Positions 12,196 through 25,141 of a stretch of DNA of 64,000 nt are shown piece by piece. Position numbers and translations under genes: made by a program. The first letter of the stretch is position 1. Every line of letters starts with the position of its first letter. The notes beneath the pieces were generated by a model. The model did no database searches and was not told where the DNA came from. It was given only the letters and a program-made list of their open reading frames with translations. Source of the DNA: Parasponia andersonii (Eukaryota > Streptophyta > Magnoliopsida > Rosales > Cannabaceae); NCBI GenBank assembly GCA_002914805.1, contig JXTB01000197.1, positions 367,490-431,489 of the forward strand. Direction: 5' to 3'.

Positions 12196-12436
12196 GGTTG
12201 CCAATCCAATAGGTATTTTTTTTTTCTATCTATAGGTAAGTATTTTTTTTAACCGTTGGATCACCGTCTAATGGTGATCCAATGACTATAATGAAGTGTA
12301 TGAAAAGACGTGCATCATTAATACTCTTTCTCTCTCTTACTTTTTACAATAAAAAAATGTGCATGCTAAATTTTCATTGGCCAAATTGATACCTATGCAT
12401 AGATTAAAAAAAAAAATACCTACTGGATTGGTGCCC
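12196..12436. mobile_element. MITE family B copy 1 (9-bp target duplication)
   Basis: A 241-bp element with terminal inverted repeats GGTTGCCAATCCAATAGG and, on the other strand from the right end, GGGCACCAATCCAGTAGG, each running into a T tract. It is flanked by a perfect 9-bp duplication, ATTATATAA (12187-12195 and 12437-12445). A second copy in inverted orientation lies at 24908-25141. No coding capacity. A Mutator-like origin is inferred from the 9-bp duplication. Confidence 0.75.
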
Positions 12437-13585
12437 ATTATATAATATAAGGTTAGTTTAAAAAGGTTAGTTTAGAAATTTTAACATATCAAAATTATAT
12501 TGGATAAAGGAAGACCTTAGTATTTCAAGATACGTATTAATATTTCATTGCAAGATGCCAAATTCATACCATGCTAAAGATCGCCAAATTCATACCATGC
12601 TACCATCAAATTAGACAAAAAAAAAAAAAAAAACTTTACCATGAACTAATCAATCCTTGCCCCTGTGAGTTTGTGGAACAAATGTCAAGTTTCAAATGGA
12701 CTTTCTTCCACTTGCTACATCAATCGTGTTGTCCAACAACATCTTATGAATCTATAACTAGATAAAATAATATAAGACTAATATACCTATAAATAGAGGT
12801 TTGATCACGAGTAAATGGGAGGAAGATAATATAAACACCTTTGCTTCCTATTAGTCAAAATCTCTCTCTATCCTTCTCTCTAACTCTTTTCTAATTAACC
12901 TCATAGACACATATCCTCACATATCCTTTCTCTTATTATTGTTCATTCAGAGACGTATTTCCGTATCTCTTAATCTATCTATCTTTTTATTACGGTATTG
13001 TATTATCACCATATGATTACACTATCACCATATATCAATTTGTGACCAAATTTTCTACAAATACATATATATGTTTAAAGCTGACAAAATGGGTAGGCCG
13101 AACCGACCCACCTATACTAGACTTTGAGGGTGAACGGGCCGGCTAAAAAAAAGGGCCTAGCCAACACCACGGCTAGTCGGGCTGGGCTTAGGCCCTCCAA
13201 GAAATAGACCAATGTGGCTGGCCTATCCTAGCCTACAATTGACCCATTTTTTTAATTAAAAATTTTAAAACAATTTAATAATTAAAAAAATAATATATAT
13301 GTGATTCAACTTTCATCATAAATAATTTTATAACTTTTATGATAAAAAATGATGAATAAAAAATAATACATAACTTAATTTGATGAAAAAAAATTAAGTA
13401 ACAAACAATTAAATAATTTTAGAATGAAGTGTTCGGATTTTTTTTAATTTTTAATTTTTAATTAGAAAAAGAAAAAAAACGAAAAGGCACCAACAGCGAT
13501 ATAGCCGTTGTGCAGTGCTAGTGGGCACACACGGGCTTGGCAGGCCAGTGAACAAAAAAAAGAAAAGAGGCCAACGCTAGCCTAT

Positions 13586-14948
13586 TGTAACGTGTCGCGG
13601 GAAGACTCGTTCATTCTAAGGGTAAGCTTAGGAAACTAGCCATGCGGTCTTACCTACGGTTAATTATGTGGAGTTTCGGGACGTAGTTAGAATTTTTCAT
13701 ATTATTCGTGACATAGTTAGAATTTTTTAACTTGTTCATCTTGCGACAAATAATTTTTCTGGTCGAAGGAACCTCATCTCCTCGATAAGAGGATCACAGA
13801 TATGCGATCATTTCGTTGATATCCTGAATAAAAGTATCTATTAGCCATATATTTCCTAGGCAAAAATCATGTTTCTTTGGGAAAAAGGGCCAAAAGCTCA
13901 AAATGCTCTTTAGGGGGGTACATGGTATTGGCTCTCCACCACCCTCGGCCACGGTGGGCACTGTTTACTAAATGAGCTAATTATTGGTACACGGAGAGTA
14001 CTTGTAGGGGCAGGCACTATGGAATCACAAGGGGATCCTTGGTATCTCCATTAGGAAGAGAAACTCGTGGACAATATTGACTGCACGATATTGGGTATAG
14101 TCTGTACACGAGAGGTTCAGTGGTGCGTTCGACTTATGAATCACTATGCCATAAGCACGGTTCGTAGACTAAGCTTCCTAGAGAATGCGTGGAGTTCTTA
14201 GACTATGCATGCCTTAATGTGAGATTATCACAGAAAGGCCACTTATAGAGGGACTGAGAATGCATAGTGCACCAAGGCCATGAATACCTCAACACAAGTT
14301 GGCATTGGGCGAGCCACTAATAGAGCAAGACAACTAGAAGATAGGTGGTATGTTAAGACCACGCATGCTTCAACACATATTGGTCGCAGGTAGATTTCAC
14401 ATAGGCCTCGACAGTAAGTGGGAAACTGGTGAACAGTGTGATGCTCCCACACGAGAAAGTTGCACATAAGGTTGCAAGTCACAAAGGAAGTGTAGGTACT
14501 TGCTAGCATGCCTACGGGCTTGTTGCTATGATGATTGGCCTATGGGCGTGATAATACCCTTAGTGCCACGGGAGCCATCCAGGAGTTACCGATGGGCTTT
14601 ATTAGATAAGACAGAGTGCTGACTTGGTCTCAGCATCTAATGATACATGCCAACAAGGTGTGAACATCCTAGGGCGAGAAGGCATGTGGCATGAACCTTA
14701 ATGGCATATTGAGAACCTATGACTAGGGTGAGTGGCTCAGTGGAGGCCATGGCATATGGAAACCATCATAGTTGCTTACGAGCAAGACTCGGTGGGAGTC
14801 ATTCTTATAGGCATGTGGCTTAGAACATGTACATCTAGAGGCATATAAAAGTGACCCATAATACACGGTAGCCAGAAGGCTGATTAGGACTTGAGAAGTT
14901 TCAATATCGCACAGTTATTATTGGCATTAAAACTCCTGGACCATGATA
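13586..14948 (+). repeat. 5' LTR of the LARD-like element
   Basis: A 1363-bp direct repeat of 18528-19904. The shared stretches include GTTAGAATTTTT motifs and a GGTATTGGCTCT block. ORFs inside it are not conserved between the two LTRs. Confidence 0.75.
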
Positions 14949-15000
14949 GTTAGTATCAGAGATTGGGTTCATCTCATGGGATAAGTGAACCTGAGATACA

Positions 15001-16461
15001 TGTTACACTAAAATGCATATAGGTAAAATAATCGCAAGTGCATGGGTCATAATCAAGTAATAAAATAATGAATATAGAATTGTCGGTCCCATAAGGAATT
15101 AGGTGTTACATTATCGCTAATTACCAGAATTATCGTGACTTAACTTTATCTAGGCAAACAAATTAGATACGTTTATAATTTAAATAAATACAAATAAAAA
15201 TATAAATACAGAAATAAAATATGGAAACTTCTATGCATAAATGTACTAGGAGATTGAATTCACCTAAGTATCAACTATGTATTTTGATCATCAATTTCAT
15301 TCTAATCAATTATTACTAATTTGTAAGCCAAGAACCTAAAGATATTTCTATTCTCTTTTTTGAGTACCGAGTGAAATCACTTCTAAATCTCGGTTCTAAT
15401 ATATCTATTCTGAATCTAGAAATTAAGAATTTATTATATTCAATGGTTCTTTGATCATGGCTTCAAAGGAATTATAGGTTCTCTCAAACTCTACAAAATC
15501 CTAGGTTATACTATCCTAAGATTATTTTTAAGATTCCCTTTCTCAAGCGCCAAATTTTAGAAACCAAATCATCCAACTAGTAGCTAATTAGTTGAGAAGC
15601 ATTAAGCATAGAATAACATAAATAAATTGAAGAACAACATCAAAGAATATATTAGAAATTAAGACATAGAATCAAAATTTAAGCTATATCATTCCCCAAG
15701 CATAAAATAATTAGTTCAACATAAGAGAATCTAATACTAATTTCAACAAGAATTTTATATATCTAAACTTTTTCATAAATTCAAGCACAATACAAAATTC
15801 AAATGAAATTAAGCTAAGAAAGAGGAAGATAAAATTCTTTTTTGGATGTAGAACTTCAAGCTTCAATCTCCAAGCTCATTCTTCTCTAGGATTTTTAGGC
15901 TCTCTTTGTTTTGTTTCCTATCCAACTCTCTACCCCTTGAAATGGAGGCTTAAGGTTGCATTTAAATAGCTCTAAGATGATCTAGGTTGGGTGGAATGTC
16001 AACCATTTGATTAAATGATATTAACGATCTAGATTGGCTCTAAAAACTTGCTAAAAATGCGTATCTAGACATTGTGTAACGCCCTAACACTCTTTAGCAA
16101 GCACCGTGATGCTTTAGCCTCTTGAACTCAGTTTTTGAAGCAGCACCACAATGCTACTATTATAGTGTCACAACGCTCTCGACTCTGGAACTCAGCATGA
16201 TAGTTTTTCTTCCCCGAGGTACCATTTCTTCGTTTTAGCTTCGTTTTGTCTGATTTTATTGCATTACATTCATATAGGACTCAACTTTCATTCCAAATGG
16301 TTGAAATATCCATATTTATCACTAATATATCTTGATTCTCATGTACTCATAAGAAGTATACAAACAAAGCAAAAACACATTGAACTAACATAAAAACTTA
16401 AGAATTTACAATTATTTGAGCTGAATGATACTTGATTTATGAGAGAATTAATCACTCATCA
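15001..16461 (-). repeat. Solo LTR nested in the LARD-like element
   Basis: A 1461-bp AT-rich block runs from TGTTACACTAAAATGC to AATCACTCATCA, i.e. it has TG...CA ends, and interrupts the internal region of the host element just after its primer-binding site. On the minus strand it reads like a gypsy-type LTR, with a TTTAAATG stretch before a transcribed-looking leader. No internal domain or second LTR is adjacent, so it is a solo LTR. The expected 5-bp duplication is not clear (ATACA versus GCATG). Confidence 0.5.
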
Positions 16462-18527
16462 GCATGTCTTAAAAGAGACAGGTGGCAATTTAAAGGGACC
16501 AAGTGCACCTTTTGCCTACGAGGGCTTCATGGAATCTTGGGAGCCTTATGAAGGGATCCATACTTTGGAAAATGGTTATGGCATGAGTGCTCAATGTTGG
16601 TTGAGGCACTGAAAGACCCTTATAGAAGGTATCAAGGAGGAAAAGACCCAATAGACGATGCTTGAGAAGTAATCACCACAGGGACAACTTTGAAAGGGTG
16701 TTACATATAAGTTAGCATACTTGGTTGGATAGAACATAATTCGATGAAGGGTTATATGAGTTTGCTTGGGGCACTACACCATACTTTTCTGAGTGATATT
16801 GTAAGCTATGTGGGAGCACTTTTATTGAAAAAAGAGCTTATCAGGGGCAGTGTGTGCTTACTCTTTAGTCGATTGTCGACATGTGAAGTCAAAATAGTTG
16901 CCAGTTAAGCCAAGATGGATGAGGAATGTTAGATACTCCATTGCTACTAGTCTGAAAGACCTTGGCTCGAGATTGCCACGAGAAGGGAAAGTCAGATAGA
17001 AGCTGCGAATGTCAAAAAACAGTGTTATTTGAAGTGTGGACATTTTAAGAGATCTATTTAGCCCTGAGAGGTAGATTGGATATGCTGTTTGGTAAAGTGT
17101 TTGTTCACAGATGTGTTCCAAGGACAATTTCAGGGCTATTAAGGCCACATTATTGAGGGAAATTGAGGTCGTCAGCACAGTCAATCTACTCAAGACTAAA
17201 GAGATGGATATGCTATGATACAAATGGGGGCCAGAGCATTGCACCAGCAGTTGTGGGCACTAAGAATCGTTGGTTGTTTAGTTTGAAAGTCAGCATGACA
17301 GAGGAACCAAAACACTAACATTTGTAATGCAAACAGAGGTGTCGCTAGGGAAGAGTGTTAATTTGTGAGCTATATCTCGAGAGATACACTTAGAGATGAA
17401 GAAGTTGTTCCCAAGCTGAAGTGAGGGAGCCTAATTAAGCATATCATTAAAGGGTTATGAAGCTACAGGGTATAGGACTTAGAAGCTGAGTGATTTTGAA
17501 ATACATGTCAATTGGTGCATCAAGTTAGGACAATTTCAAGAAGTCCTTCATTGAGAGAAGGCACAGTGTAGCTAAATTAATCACATGAGAACAAGTTGAG
17601 CATAGGTAAGACAATGTTCTGTGAGACAAAACTTGGTGCATAGTGTTGGACATCAACACAAGGATCTTGCGATCTAGAGGGTGAGCTTGTAGGATGGGAT
17701 CCCACTGTGGCTACAAATGATGGGAGAATCATTCATCACAACTTGGAAACACTTAGAGGAGCAATCAGAGGTATCTTATGAAGTTAGGTGACGCCACTTA
17801 CACGAAGCTACTGGTAGACGGCATGCTAGAGGGCATATTGGAAGAAATTCTTTGTGAAGTCATTGCAAGTGCATGGAATACACAAAGTGTCACATTAACA
17901 ATGAGGTTAACTTGAGAGCCACATCTTGAGAGACGCACCACTTGGAAGAGGAGCACGCTTGAAATGAAGCAAGTCGCATCCTTAGGCCATCAGGGTGATA
18001 GTTTGCCCCAGAGGTGGCCTACAATTGGTGCTCAGAGGAGCACTAAACTAAGTTTCAGAGGAGACTCATTATGGATACTATAGGAATGGTTGGCTTGTGA
18101 GCCATAACTTGCGAAGGTGTATCTAAGTTTCAATCAGGAGAGTAATCATCAGACAGTTGGCAGGAAAGCAAGCATCTTGTATGTGAAGGCTTTGGGGCTA
18201 ACGTCAGAAGGTAGGTTACTTTATGATTAGTTGGATATCAGGCAGAACTCAGAGAAGTTTGACTTGGCGGAGTAATGGGTGCAAAGGCACTCTACATGGA
18301 TTGAGTTTGAGTGAATAACATGTTATGGGGTCTTAGATCATAGTCCAAGAGTTGGCGAATATTGATCATCAGTAGAGGGTGTATCTATAGAGGTAGTAGG
18401 ACAAGTGTATGTAGTAAGTTCAGATGAAGCCGTGGGGGAGAGCGTGTTACCCTTAAGCATTAAGCTAAGGAGGATATAAAGCAGAGGATCATTGATGAGG
18501 ACATCGACTGGATGAAGTGGGGGAGGA
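16462..18527 (+). other. Internal region of the LARD-like element
   Basis: About 2.07 kb between the nested solo LTR and the 3' LTR. No gag, protease, reverse transcriptase, RNase H or integrase motif is visible. A 128-codon minus-strand ORF at 16858-17244 has no recognisable family and is probably chance. Confidence 0.5.
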
Positions 18528-19904
18528 TGTAATGTGCCATAGGAAGGGTCCTTCATGCTAAAAGTGAGCCTAAGAAACTAGCCATGTGGTCTTGCCCATG
18601 GGAGTTTGCCTACGGTCACTTATGTGGAGTTTCAGGACATAGTTAGAATTTTTCACATTGTTCAGGATATAGTTAGAATTTTCTAACTTATTTTTCTTGC
18701 ACCCAATGATTTTTATGGTCGAAGGGACCCTATCTTCTCTATGAAAGGATCATAGATATACGATCATTTCATTGTTATCCTAAAGAAAAATATTTATTAG
18801 ACTATATGCTTTTTGGGCAAAAATTATGTTTCCTTAGGAAAAAAGGCTAAAAAATCAAAATGTTCTTTAGTAGAGGTGCATGGTATTGGCTCTTCACCAC
18901 CCCCGACCGCGGTGGGCACCATTGGCTAAGTGAGCTACCTACTAGTACATGAGAGTGCCTGTCGGGACGCGTACTAGGGTATCATGAGGGGACCCTTAGT
19001 GTCTTTACGAGGAGGAGAGACTCATAGACAGTATCGACCACTTAGTATTGCGTATAGTCTCCACATGGGAGATTCAGTGGTGCGTTTAACTTGCGGGGCA
19101 CTATGCCGTAAGCACGATTCATGGATTGAGCTTCCTAGAAGATGCATGCAGTTCCTTGACCACACATGCCTCAACATGAGATGGTCACAGGAAGGCGACT
19201 CATGGGAGGATTGAGGATGCATAATGTGCCAATGCTATGTATGCCTTAACACAAGTTGGCCTTGAGTGAGCCACTTGTAGAGTAGGACAACTAGAGGATG
19301 GATAGTATGCCAAGACCATGCATGCCTCAACACGTGTTGGTCACAGGTAGACCTTACCTAGACCTCGACAGTAAGTGGAAAACTAGTGGACAGCGTGATG
19401 CTCCTATACGAGAAGGTTGCATATAAGGCTGTAAGGCACAAAAGAATCGTAGGCATTTCCTAGCATGTCAGTGGGCTTGTTGCTACGATGATTGGCCTAT
19501 GAGCATGACACCCTTAATGCCACATGAGCTATCTGAGAGTTACTGATGAGGCTTTATTAGATGAGATAGAGTTCTGACTTAGTCTCGACACCTAGTGACA
19601 CATGCCACCAAGAGGTGAACATCCTTGGGCGAAAGGGCATATGGCGTGAACCTCGATGGCACATTGAGAACCTACGACCAGGGTGAGTGGCTCGGTGGAA
19701 GATGTGGCATATGGAAACTATCATAGTTTCTTGCGAGCAAGACTCGACGAGAATCGTTCTTATAGGCATGTGGCATAGAACATGCACATTTGAAGGCACG
19801 AGTTAGTAACCCACGGTACATGGATAGGCGGAAGGCTGACCGGGACTTGGGAAGTCTCAGTGCTGCACGGTCATGATTGGCATTGAGACTCCTGGATTGT
19901 GACA
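18528..19904 (+). repeat. 3' LTR of the LARD-like element
   Basis: A 1377-bp direct repeat of 13586-14948, preceded by the purine tract. It ends GACA and is followed at once by the remaining hAT-like sequence. Confidence 0.75.
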
Positions 19905-20949
19905 TCTAGTAGGCCAAAGGTGATAAGTCCAGCCCAATCTTAGGAGTATGGCTAGGGTGAGCTCGGGCCTATCTTGAATAAGTCGGGCTGACCTATTTTT
20001 CTAGCTTTATATATGTTATTCATTTCTCCCTTCGTCCGTACACTACCTCACCAATATCTTATCTCATCAACTTTTGATGCAATATAAAATTCTCCTATCT
20101 TTGTTAACTTTTCACCAATTTTACAAGAACTTTATAAAATCTATATTATATATATATTTATACATTCAAGGTTTCCACATCTGTATATATATATAACACA
20201 TATATATATATCTATATATTTATATTATGATATTTTTTTAATATCATTATTATCATTATTCTTATTACTATTACTATTATTATTATTATTAAATTTGAAA
20301 TCCTTAACTACTCACCTCATTAGTTTCTATTGCTCTAAATATATCTACACAGTACTAACAAATTATATTGTGCTTACATAACAACTAGCATTTAAATACT
20401 CACAGACCCATGGAGGTGAGTTGTTTAGTATGTTAAGTTGTATAATGCAACTGCACTATTTATAACCTCTCATATTATTTTCAATACTTTAAATTCTCGC
20501 AGATCTGTGAGACTTAGTTGTTTATTAAGACAAGTTGCGTAATTCGTATGCTTTTTATATGACACCCTATGTTAAATTCAACAACTTAAATTTTCAGTTT
20601 GTTAAATTTTCAGTTTGTTAAATTCAATATACTAATTTAACTGAAGCTTAACTATCTAACATGTGGTGCTAGACCATGACACACAAAGCTTATTATAATT
20701 AATCATTATTATGCCTAATTTTTCTTTTGCAGAAAAAAGCACCCTAATCCTAAGCATTAAAATGCAACTCCAATGAGGGATAAAAAGGAAACTAAGTCCT
20801 TTCATCTCGTGACTCTGCCTATTTTTTTTGTCTTTTTAACAACCAAAAAAAAAAACAAACAAAAGTAAAAAAGAAAAGAAAAGAAAAAGAAAAAAAGAGA
20901 AGAAAATCATCTCATTGTCTCAAAAGGACTGAGTAACAAAATCCATGGA

Positions 20950-21600
20950 ATGTAGAAATCTCCACTATCTTAACTCAGCTGGCGAACTCAATAGATACTA
21001 TGAGGCAATCTCAAGAAGACATGCAATTATCTCACGCCCAAATGCTCCATAAGATTGCCAATCTGGAAAAGGAAAATGGAACGATGACTTCTACTTTGGC
21101 TCTACCCAATCAAAACAACAATTTCCATGTATCTGAAAATCAGATTCCCGACATGCCAACAACACAAGGAAATCCTGTCAACCTTGTTGTTGCAACCACA
21201 ACTAGAACTGATAATGTAACTTTAAAAGGTTTTAGTTCAAAAGAACAACTATAAGATATACTTAGAACTGAAGCAGAAAAAGCTAATAAGATTAATACTG
21301 CGATAGACTTTCAACCTCCTTATCTTGCTAGTATTCTTTCCAAGCTATATCCAATGGATTATACTAATCCTTGATTCAAGAAGTTCGATGGGAAGAAAGA
21401 CAATGCTAGAGAACATGTCATCAGTTTCCTAAATAATCTTGGAGTTTTTGTTAGTGATTATGATTTAAGACTAAGAGAATTTTCAAAATCTCTCACTGAT
21501 CAAGCATACTTATGGTTCATCAATTTACCAGTTAAAAAATATCGTCTCTTTAAATTTGACCACTATCTTCTATTTAAGCTTTTTTAGTAATGATAGAGCA
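20950..21600 (+). pseudogene. Ty3/gypsy gag remnant
   Basis: Translation gives a coiled N-terminal part (DTMRQSQEDMQLSHAQM, IANLEKENG), then after a stop the retrotransposon gag core: KKFDGKKDNAREHVISFL, LRLREFSKSLTDQAYLWF. These are standard motifs of plant Ty3 gag proteins (Retrotrans_gag). Stops occur at about 21252 and in TNP*FKKFDGK, and the reading dies near 21585. The C-terminal gag, zinc knuckle and pol are missing. It lies directly downstream of the left arm of the old gypsy-type element and supports that interpretation. Confidence 0.7.
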
Positions 21601-22985
21601 AAAGTAAAAAATAAGGTTCGAAATTATCAAAGGAAAATCACTTGAGCCTACAACAAGTTGGTACGAGCCAAGAGTTTCTAAGAAGGTAACTTAGTAGTCA
21701 AAGCTACTAATCATGTTATAAAATGAATGCATGATGCTTGGTTCACACCAAAGTAGGAAAGACTCTACCAAATTGCAAATATCAAATCCAGTAGATACTA
21801 GACTCTTAAAGACTTGAATATAGGTACATTATCTACACCTACAAGCCAGAAGTTCATCAAGAAATACTTCATATAGTTTTCTAAACATATCCATATCTAG
21901 AAACTATCATTGATGAAATCTTCATAATATAAATAAATGGTTGGTATTAAATTATCTTTGATCATACCCAATAATCCCTAATCTAGAACGGGTGCACACC
22001 CTAGTCCAAATATATAATTGGGTGCATACCTCAGCTTAAATATAATTAGGCATACATCCTAATCCAAATTTGGTCTAATCATTTTAAAATTTAAAGAATC
22101 TATCAATTAATTATTATTTAGTCTAATAAATATGGGGACTACAATTAAACTTTCATTAGCTTTTTTAATTCTTCTCATCTTTTCCTAAATATTATCTATA
22201 TATCTTGTTTCTTTTCTTGCACAAGGATTATTCTGTCTCTATTCGCATAATTCCCACATTGGAGTTCAAGAATTAATAATTAGCGCCAATTCCTCTCAGT
22301 ATTGGAGTTTGATGAATTCACTTATTTCAATAAGAACTTTCAAGCTTTTGCAAAGAATTATTATTGGCAAGCAAGCTATATATAATGAAGAATTTTCAAG
22401 GTCATTTAATAGTTCCACGTGCAATATACTCTTTTTCCTTTTTAGAGATTTTTCCAACTAGGCTTTGCTATATTAGGGTTTTAACGGGGCGTTGTTGGGG
22501 TTAGGCAATAGAAATATTTCGACATGGCTATTTGGAACCCAACTAGAGCAAACAACCTACAATTCCAATCTTGCCTACAGTTCATATCAGTCATTTTTTT
22601 TCCATAGATTGGAATAATATTTAATTATCTTATAGGTGGGTGCCACCTAGTTGAGATGTGTCTATAAGATGATCTTGTTTCATCTTTTCTAGAGATGTAT
22701 CTTAAAAAAGAAATTCTTTTCTGGAGATTCATCTTAAAAAAAAATTCTTTCTCTATCAATTTGGTGCATCCAAGATATTTTGAAGACTATATTGAAGAAA
22801 ATACATAGTAGTGAGTTCTAGCAAATGGTTATATTCACTATAGGTTAGGGGACTTAATATTTTAGGTGGGGTAAGAATTGGGTAGTAGTAGATATTTTTT
22901 TAATTTGTAATAAGTGGAGGTCATTAGTTAAGCCTCACTTTTTAAGGGAAAAAAAAAATGCTATATGGGGTCAATTAAGAAAGCT
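21601..22985. other. Unassigned internal segment of the old gypsy-type element
   Basis: No protein similarity is seen. The stretch is AT-rich, with a pair of similar GGTGCACACCCTAGTCC / GGTGCATACCTCAGC motifs near 21990-22045. It ends against the right arm at 22986. Confidence 0.4.
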
Positions 22986-23079
22986 TGACGTATCAAAATT
23001 ATATTGAATAAAGGAAGACCTTAGCATTCCAAGACAAGTGTCAATATTTCATTCGAAGATTGCCATGTTCATACCATGC

Positions 23080-24657
23080 CTTTTGGTTATTATTTATGAA
23101 AAAAATGACAAAATCAAAGGTAAGCCGAAGCAGGGAAAACAATTTTTTTTTAGATCATAGTTTTTCATAAAATCTTTTAGAATCTTTGTTATGGTCTAAA
23201 TATATATAAGAGATTGTATATCTCAACCAATGAGTCTTTATTTCTATACACTAAACTTGTAACTATAGAGGTGTGTGGCACCTCTATCTTAATCAACTTT
23301 AATATGAGAATCTAAGAACTCTAAAAGCCTTCAATGGTGGCTCCATGAATTTCTCTCTCTTTCTCTCTCTCAGTTTTTTATGCAGCTACAAAACTAATAT
23401 TTCAGTTAAAATTGAATCACACACAACAAGGGTATGGAAGACTCTTTTATAGACTCCTCCCTTAAAGAGGAATTTCGGCCAACCCTAATGGACCTTAGGG
23501 CTGGCCTAAAATTGCTATTCTAAGGAGTAATGTGGTTGGCCCTAATGGCCCACCTTTCTATCCAATGTTTTTCTTCTTTTTGTATATTAACATCTTAAAC
23601 AGTTTGAGGTCAATTGATCTCATACAGCCTAAGATATTCGTGTAGGTTTAGGATCCAAATGGACCTATTTAATTCAAGCTCCAATGAACGAGAACCCAAT
23701 TACAATAAACTCTTAATACATGTGAGTTTGTACTATTATTTATGGAGTTATTCTACTAAAGGTCCAAACTATACTCTTGAATTAAATAAATACCACAAGA
23801 CACTTTATAATGAAAATTATATACATTAGATAATTAACATTCGCATATGTATCCCTATATGAATACTGATAAATGATCTAGGTTAAATTACTATTTCACT
23901 CCTCTAATTATATCTTTCGATTCTTTGAAACAAGACAATATTTAATAGATGACCCGACTCGCAAAAAATCTTTAATTAATAAAATAACTAATTTTATTAA
24001 TTACATAGCTAAGATTTAAATCATCTAAACTTCTATGACTTCTCAAAGCATTATTCACTTCTCCATAAAATAGCGTTGTGAATTATATATATATATATAA
24101 GCATATATTCCTAATACCCATAATAATGCATTACCAAGATGCCAGGATCTAGATCGTTAATTTCTTGATCTATACCTTTTAACATCTCAAATAATACAAG
24201 TTATGAATACGAGTTAATCACCTTGTTCAAGATTAAGAAAGACATGTGTTAATTATCAAGCTTGTGAGAATTGTTCTTGTCAACGACACTTAATACAAAA
24301 ATATATTCTACATGGCCTTTATTCAACGTTTACATACCATGACTTTTTATACACGGTTATATCAATATAGATTAAGACACACTATAAATACACAAAGTCT
24401 TGTAACATAATCCAAGAAAAGTATCCAGCTTCTTATATTAGTTGTGAACCATCTTATCTGATTTAATTAGAAAAAATATGTCTTAACTTTAATAATCTTC
24501 AAATATTTCTCTAATAAATAAATCATGGAACCATTCGACATTTACTATTATACAATAATCAAAACATTATCACAAATACTACAGATAAAATATCACTTTA
24601 TTAATTATCCAAAATATTCAATAAGTAATAAATACTTTTTTGGGCATAATCCTAACA
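23080..24657 (-). mobile_element. 1.58-kb insertion in the right arm, probably a solo LTR
   Basis: This segment is absent from the matching place in the left arm (about 12590-12600), where the flanking sequence is continuous. It is bordered by ATGC on both sides (23076-23079 and 24658-24661). Read on the minus strand it starts TGTTAGGATTATGCCC, a typical copia-type LTR start, and has no coding capacity. The right-hand border does not end in a clean CA, so the exact termini are uncertain. Confidence 0.5.
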
Positions 24658-24907
24658 ATGCTAACATCAAATTAGACACAAAAAAATAAACATCACCATG
24701 ACCTAATCAATCCTTGCCACCGTGAGAATGCCACTTTCAAGGATATGTGAGGATACATATATATGTTTTTCAATTCTCCCTTCGTTCATCTACTATGTAC
24801 CAATATCCTATCTCATCAACCCTTGGTACAATAGAAAATTCTCTTACCTTTGTTAACTTTCCACCAATTCTAACAAAAACTTTATAAAATTTATATTTTA
24901 CATATAT

Positions 24908-25141
24908 GAGCACCAATTCAATAGGTATTTTTTTATACCTATACATAGGTATTATTTTGGCCAATGAAAATTTATTATGCACATTTTTGTTATAATAAAA
25001 AATAAGAGAGATAAATAGCATTAATGATGCACGTCTTTTCATACATCTCATTATAGCCATTGGATTATCATTAGATGATGATTTTATAGCTAAAAAATAC
25101 CTACAAATAGGTAAAAAAAAATACCTATTAGATTAGCAACT
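24908..25141. mobile_element. MITE family B copy 2 (inverted relative to copy 1)
   Basis: A 234-bp element with ends GAGCACCAATTCAATAGG and AATACCTATTAGATTAGC. It aligns with copy 1 (12196-12436) in opposite orientation, including the CATTAATGATGCACGTC block. Its 9-bp flanks are TACATATAT (24899-24907) and TATATATAT (25142-25150), one mismatch. The left arm of the host element is an empty site at the matching position (about 20145-20165). Confidence 0.7.

Larger units (their letters stand above)
13586..19904 (+). mobile_element. Non-autonomous LTR retrotransposon (LARD-like)
   Basis: Long terminal repeats at 13586-14948 and 18528-19904 are alignable over their whole length with many substitutions. 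Both begin TGTAA. The 3' copy ends TTGTGACA, the 5' copy CCATGATA. A tRNA-iMet-like primer-binding site (TAGTATCAGAGATTGGG) follows the 5' LTR, and a purine tract GTGGGGGAGGA precedes the 3' LTR. The interior, without a nested solo LTR (15001-16461), is about 2.1 kb and has no gag or pol similarity that I can see. It is therefore a large retrotransposon derivative that would need enzymes in trans. The insertion is inside the hAT-like element; no clean 5-bp duplication was found. Confidence 0.75.
13076..20009. mobile_element. hAT-like non-autonomous element (split by an LTR element)
   Basis: The ends are inverted repeats: the left starts TAAAGCTGACAAAATGGGTA and the reverse complement of the right starts TAAAGCTAGAAAAATAGGTC, each followed by GGCC/GGGC-rich sequence. 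A perfect 8-bp duplication TATATGTT flanks it (13068-13075 and 20010-20017). Eight-base duplications and this kind of end are typical of plant hAT elements. The matching point in the sister arm (about 24755-24770) is an uninterrupted empty site. No transposase remains: only about 510 bp on the left and 105 bp on the right belong to it, the rest being a nested LTR element. Confidence 0.8.

Noticed and set aside
16858-17244. 128-codon minus-strand ORF inside the LARD-like element
   Set aside because: Antisense to the element, no known domain, no second copy to test conservation.
18984-19905. ORFs of 66-80 codons in the 3' LTR of the LARD-like element
   Set aside because: Not conserved in the paired 5' LTR, so chance.
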